From: Tannerella sp.
Lineage (GTDB): Bacteria; Bacteroidota; Bacteroidia; Bacteroidales; Tannerellaceae
Length of the DNA stretch: 9,411 nt
Direction of reading: 5' to 3'
NCBI GenBank assembly: GCA_031261145.1
Contig: JAISJX010000152.1
Location: 1 to 9,411, forward strand
A program made the position numbers and the translations under genes. Below the pieces are notes generated by a model. The model had not been told where the DNA came from. It did not search any database and was given only the letters and a program-made list of their open reading frames with translations. Within the stretch, counting starts at the first letter, position 1, and each line of letters starts with the position of its first letter. This document shows positions 6,779-9,411 of this stretch, one piece after another.

Positions 6779-9196
6779 ATGATACAAAAATATTTTATAC
6801 TCTTAGTAGCAGGGTGTTTGTCGGGTTGTTCATTGATTGGATCACCGCCGGTAAAGGAAAATGCGTTGGAGCTGTGGTACGACAAGCCGGCCAAAGAATG
6901 GATGCAATCCCTGCCGGTTGGCAACGGACGGTTGGGTGCAATGGTCTATGGCGGCATAGCCGAAGAAACGATTGCACTGAACGAAATCACCCTTTGGTCG
7001 GGCGAAACCGACCCGAAACAGGAAATCCCCTGCGGAAAAGAAAAATTAGCCGAAATCCGGCAATTATTTTTCGACGGGAAGATAAAAGAAGGTAATGAGG
7101 CGGCTTCCAAACACTTGGTCGGCTTTCCCCATTCTTTTGGCAGCCATCTCCCTTTCGGCGATTTGGCGCTTGACTTTGAACACGATGCTTCACCTGAGAA
7201 CTACCGGCGTTCGTTGGATTTACCCAACGCTTTGGCCAAAGTGAGTTACACCGTGGACGGCGTCCTTTTCACCCGTGAAGTCTTTTGCTCCAATCCCGAT
7301 CAGGTATTGGTTGTACATTTGAAAGCAGACAGGAAAAAATCCATTTCCTTGCGGGGACGGATGAAGATGTTGCGCGAAGCGACGACCGAAATCAAAGACA
7401 ATGCTTTCCTGTTGAAAGGAAAAGTCGATTATCCGAAGTTCGGGAAAGGCGGCGTTGATTTTGTTGGTAAGATACAGTTTAAGACCAAAGGCGGGAGCAT
7501 TGCGGCAGACGGCCAGTCAATCCGCATAACCGATGCGGACGAAGTGACCATCCTGATCGACATCAATACAAACCTGACCTTGCCTGATCCGGAACAAACC
7601 TGCCGACAACATCTATCCAATGCCTGCCGGAAAGACTATAAAACGCTTCGGCAGAAACATATCAGCGATTTTTCCAACCTGTTCAACCGCGTTGAGTTAT
7701 CTTTGGGAACGCCTAAAAACGGCCTTCCTACGGACGAACGGCTGAAACAACTGAAAAATAATGTCGATGACCCGGATTTGATGGCTTTGTTCATGCAATA
7801 CGGGCGTTACCTGCTGATTTCCTGTTCGCGTGAAGATTCTCCGCTGGCAGCTAACCTGCAAGGTCTTTGGAATGACAACCTCGCATGCAGTATGGCCTGG
7901 ACGTGCGATTATCATCTGGACATCAATATTGAGCAAAACTACTGGTTGGCCAACGTCGGTCATTTGCCGGAATGCAACACGCCCGTTTTCGGCTTTGTCG
8001 ATTACATGTCGAAGGCCGGGAGCAAAACGGCGCAGAACGTCTATGGCAGTCCGGGCTGGGTGGCGCATACGGTCGTAAATATCTGGGGATATACGTCTCC
8101 CGGCGGCAGCATCGGCTGGGGACTTCATCCGACGGGCGGCGTATGGATGGCTACCCATCTGTGGGAGCACTACGTTTATACGGGCGACAAGGCATATCTT
8201 CAATCCGTTGGTTATCCGTTGCTAAAGCAGGCTGCGCAATTTATGCTGGATTATATGGTTATCAATCCCAACAACGGCTATCTGATGACCGGCCCGTCCA
8301 CCTCACCCGAAAACGCTTTCCGGTTTGACGGGAGAGCCTATTCCGTTTCCATGATGCCGACCTGTGATATTGTATTGGTGCGCGAATTATTCACTGCTTG
8401 CCTCGAATCGGCCAAGGTATTGGATTGTGACGAAGCCTTCCGCGATTCCTTGCAGCAAAGCCTCAGCAAGTTACCTCCGTTGCAAATCGGACGGCACGGG
8501 CAGGTGCAGGAATGGTTTGAGGACTACGACGAAGCCTATCCCAACCATCGGCACACCTCTCATTTGCTGGCGCTTTATCCCTTCAACCAGATTTCGCTCC
8601 ATCAAACGCCCGAACTGGCTCAGGCGGCAGCCGTGACGCTTGAACGCAGACTGAGCCAGGAAAACTGGGAAGATGTGGAGTGGAGCCGCGCCAACCTGAT
8701 TAATTTTTATGCACGCTTGCGGGAACCCGCAAAAGCGTTGCACAGCGTGAAGATGCTGCTGGCCGAGACTTCAAGGGAAAATATGCTGACCATCTCCGCC
8801 AAAGGAATAGCCGGTGCAGAGTGGGATATTTTCATTTTGGACGGAAACGAAGCCGGTGCGGCGGGGATTGCCGAGATGTTGCTGCAATCGCACGAAGGAT
8901 ACATTGACTTGCTGCCGGTATTGCCCGCGCAATGGAATACGGGTCATTTCAAAGGATTGTGCGTGCGCGGGGGCGGCGCAGTCGATGCCGAATGGAGTAA
9001 CGGGATTATTCAAAACGCAGTTCTGCATGCCAATGTGGACAATACATTCCGCCTGAAAATACCCGGAAACAAAAATAATTACAGGTTGTCGAAAAATAAC
9101 GAAGAATTTCAACCGGAGAACCAGTCGAATATTCTATCTTTACACCTCAAAAAAGGAGAGACAATAGAAATAACACAAATTAAAGAGGAAAAATAA
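6779..9196 (+). CDS. GH95 glycosidase lipoprotein, copy 2 (paralog of the 2231-4660 gene)
   Basis: An 805-residue GH95 enzyme, clearly a paralog of the first copy, with collinear motifs and, by eye, more than half the residues identical. The signal ends at LSGC with Cys17, followed by SLIGS without acidic residues, so a periplasm-facing lipoprotein is likely. Family motifs are LPVGNGRLGAMVYG in the N-terminal domain and CDYHLDINIEQNYW in the barrel (His379, Asp381, Asn383). The presumed general acid is Glu511 (in STSPENAF) and the base Asp688 (in ILDGNEAG). It shares the unusual Asp381, HTVVN (from His430) and WEDVEWSRAN (from Trp630) with copy 1. It differs at residue 691, Glu here against Gly700 in copy 1, where family members usually have Phe. 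It is separated from GH97 by a hairpin and joined directly to the GH36 gene. ATG 6779 is the start because the in-window alternative ATG at 6771 meets a stop after three codons. Substrate, fucose or L-galactose, is unresolved. Confidence 0.93.
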   Translation: MIQKYFILLVAGCLSGCSLIGSPPVKENALELWYDKPAKEWMQSLPVGNGRLGAMVYGGIAEETIALNEITLWSGETDPKQEIPCGKEKLAEIRQLFFDGKIKEGNEAASKHLVGFPHSFGSHLPFGDLALDFEHDASPENYRRSLDLPNALAKVSYTVDGVLFTREVFCSNPDQVLVVHLKADRKKSISLRGRMKMLREATTEIKDNAFLLKGKVDYPKFGKGGVDFVGKIQFKTKGGSIAADGQSIRITDADEVTILIDINTNLTLPDPEQTCRQHLSNACRKDYKTLRQKHISDFSNLFNRVELSLGTPKNGLPTDERLKQLKNNVDDPDLMALFMQYGRYLLISCSREDSPLAANLQGLWNDNLACSMAWTCDYHLDINIEQNYWLANVGHLPECNTPVFGFVDYMSKAGSKTAQNVYGSPGWVAHTVVNIWGYTSPGGSIGWGLHPTGGVWMATHLWEHYVYTGDKAYLQSVGYPLLKQAAQFMLDYMVINPNNGYLMTGPSTSPENAFRFDGRAYSVSMMPTCDIVLVRELFTACLESAKVLDCDEAFRDSLQQSLSKLPPLQIGRHGQVQEWFEDYDEAYPNHRHTSHLLALYPFNQISLHQTPELAQAAAVTLERRLSQENWEDVEWSRANLINFYARLREPAKALHSVKMLLAETSRENMLTISAKGIAGAEWDIFILDGNEAGAAGIAEMLLQSHEGYIDLLPVLPAQWNTGHFKGLCVRGGGAVDAEWSNGIIQNAVLHANVDNTFRLKIPGNKNNYRLSKNNEEFQPENQSNILSLHLKKGETIEITQIKEEK

Positions 9197-9411
9197 ATGA
9201 AAAACAAGTTATGTATTCTCGTCTGCCTGATGCTGTTCGCAGGCATGGCAAAGGCTGAAAAAGAGGTTATCCGCATCGCGACAGACCAAGTGGATTTGAT
9301 TTACCGCGTCGGTGAAAACGGGCGTTTGTATCAGGCGTATTTAGGACAGCGGCTAAAGTACGATACCGATATTCCGCATCTCCCGAATATCGGCGAAGCC
9401 TATCTCACGCA
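9197..9411 (+). CDS. Probable GH36 alpha-galactosidase, N-terminal fragment
   Basis: The first 71 codons of a secreted protein whose remainder lies beyond the window. Residues 1-20 form a signal peptide ending in AKA, so the product is probably a soluble periplasmic enzyme; its two Cys residues (6 and 10) are not in a lipobox. The mature start, with EVIRIATDQVDLIYRV and then NGRLYQAYLGQRL and GEAYLT, resembles the N-terminal beta-sandwich of Bacteroidota GH36 alpha-galactosidases, which hydrolyse terminal alpha-galactosides with retention. The catalytic Asp residues are not in view, so the family call rests on the N-terminus only. The ATG abuts the stop codon of the second GH95 (TAAATG) and the purine-rich AGAGGAAAAA precedes it, indicating translational coupling. 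A different beta-sandwich-bearing hydrolase is the main alternative. Confidence 0.75.
   Translation, partial: MKNKLCILVCLMLFAGMAKAEKEVIRIATDQVDLIYRVGENGRLYQAYLGQRLKYDTDIPHLPNIGEAYLT

Noticed and set aside
6771..6782. Alternative upstream ATG for the second GH95
   Set aside because: It is out of frame and meets a TGA stop after three codons; ATG 6779 begins the lipoprotein signal.

Overview
The window is part of a polysaccharide utilization locus (PUL) from a Bacteroidota genome, most likely a gut or otherwise host-associated member of the Bacteroidales. The signs are a SusC/SusD pair followed by carbohydrate-active enzymes, Bacteroidota-type lipoprotein signals, AT-rich leaders without strong Shine-Dalgarno sequences, and the enzyme families themselves (GH95, GH97, GH36). 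All genes are on the + strand. I cannot name the species.

Layout. Positions 1-366 hold the 3' end of a SusC-type TonB-dependent outer-membrane transporter. A complete SusD-like glycan-binding lipoprotein follows 12 bases later (379-2013). Next comes a strong hairpin terminator (2061-2134) and an AT-rich leader. Three complete glycosidases follow: a GH95 lipoprotein (2231-4660), a GH97 enzyme with the retaining, alpha-galactosidase-type active site (4712-6691), and a second GH95 lipoprotein (6779-9196). A second terminator-like hairpin (6714-6755) lies between the GH97 gene and the second GH95. The first 215 bases of a likely GH36 alpha-galactosidase begin directly on the stop codon of the second GH95 and run off the window.

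How the genes may work together (inference). SusC and SusD would bind and import an oligosaccharide at the outer membrane. In the periplasm the two GH95 enzymes would remove alpha-L-fucose or alpha-L-galactose caps, and the GH97 and GH36 enzymes would remove alpha-galactose. The target would then be a glycan carrying both kinds of alpha-linked decoration, such as a host glycan or a branched plant hemicellulose. No backbone-cleaving endo-enzyme and no regulator is visible, so the full locus must extend beyond both ends.

The most notable point is that the two GH95 copies share several departures from the usual GH95 motifs. An Asp replaces one of the two Asn residues that activate the catalytic base, and three other active-site-region motifs are rewritten. 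The copies differ from each other at the residue two after the base Asp's Gly, where the family usually has Phe. They look like a divergent GH95 branch that has duplicated around a GH97 gene. Otherwise the window is a conventional PUL; I see no mobile element, CRISPR array, RNA gene or phage-defence system.
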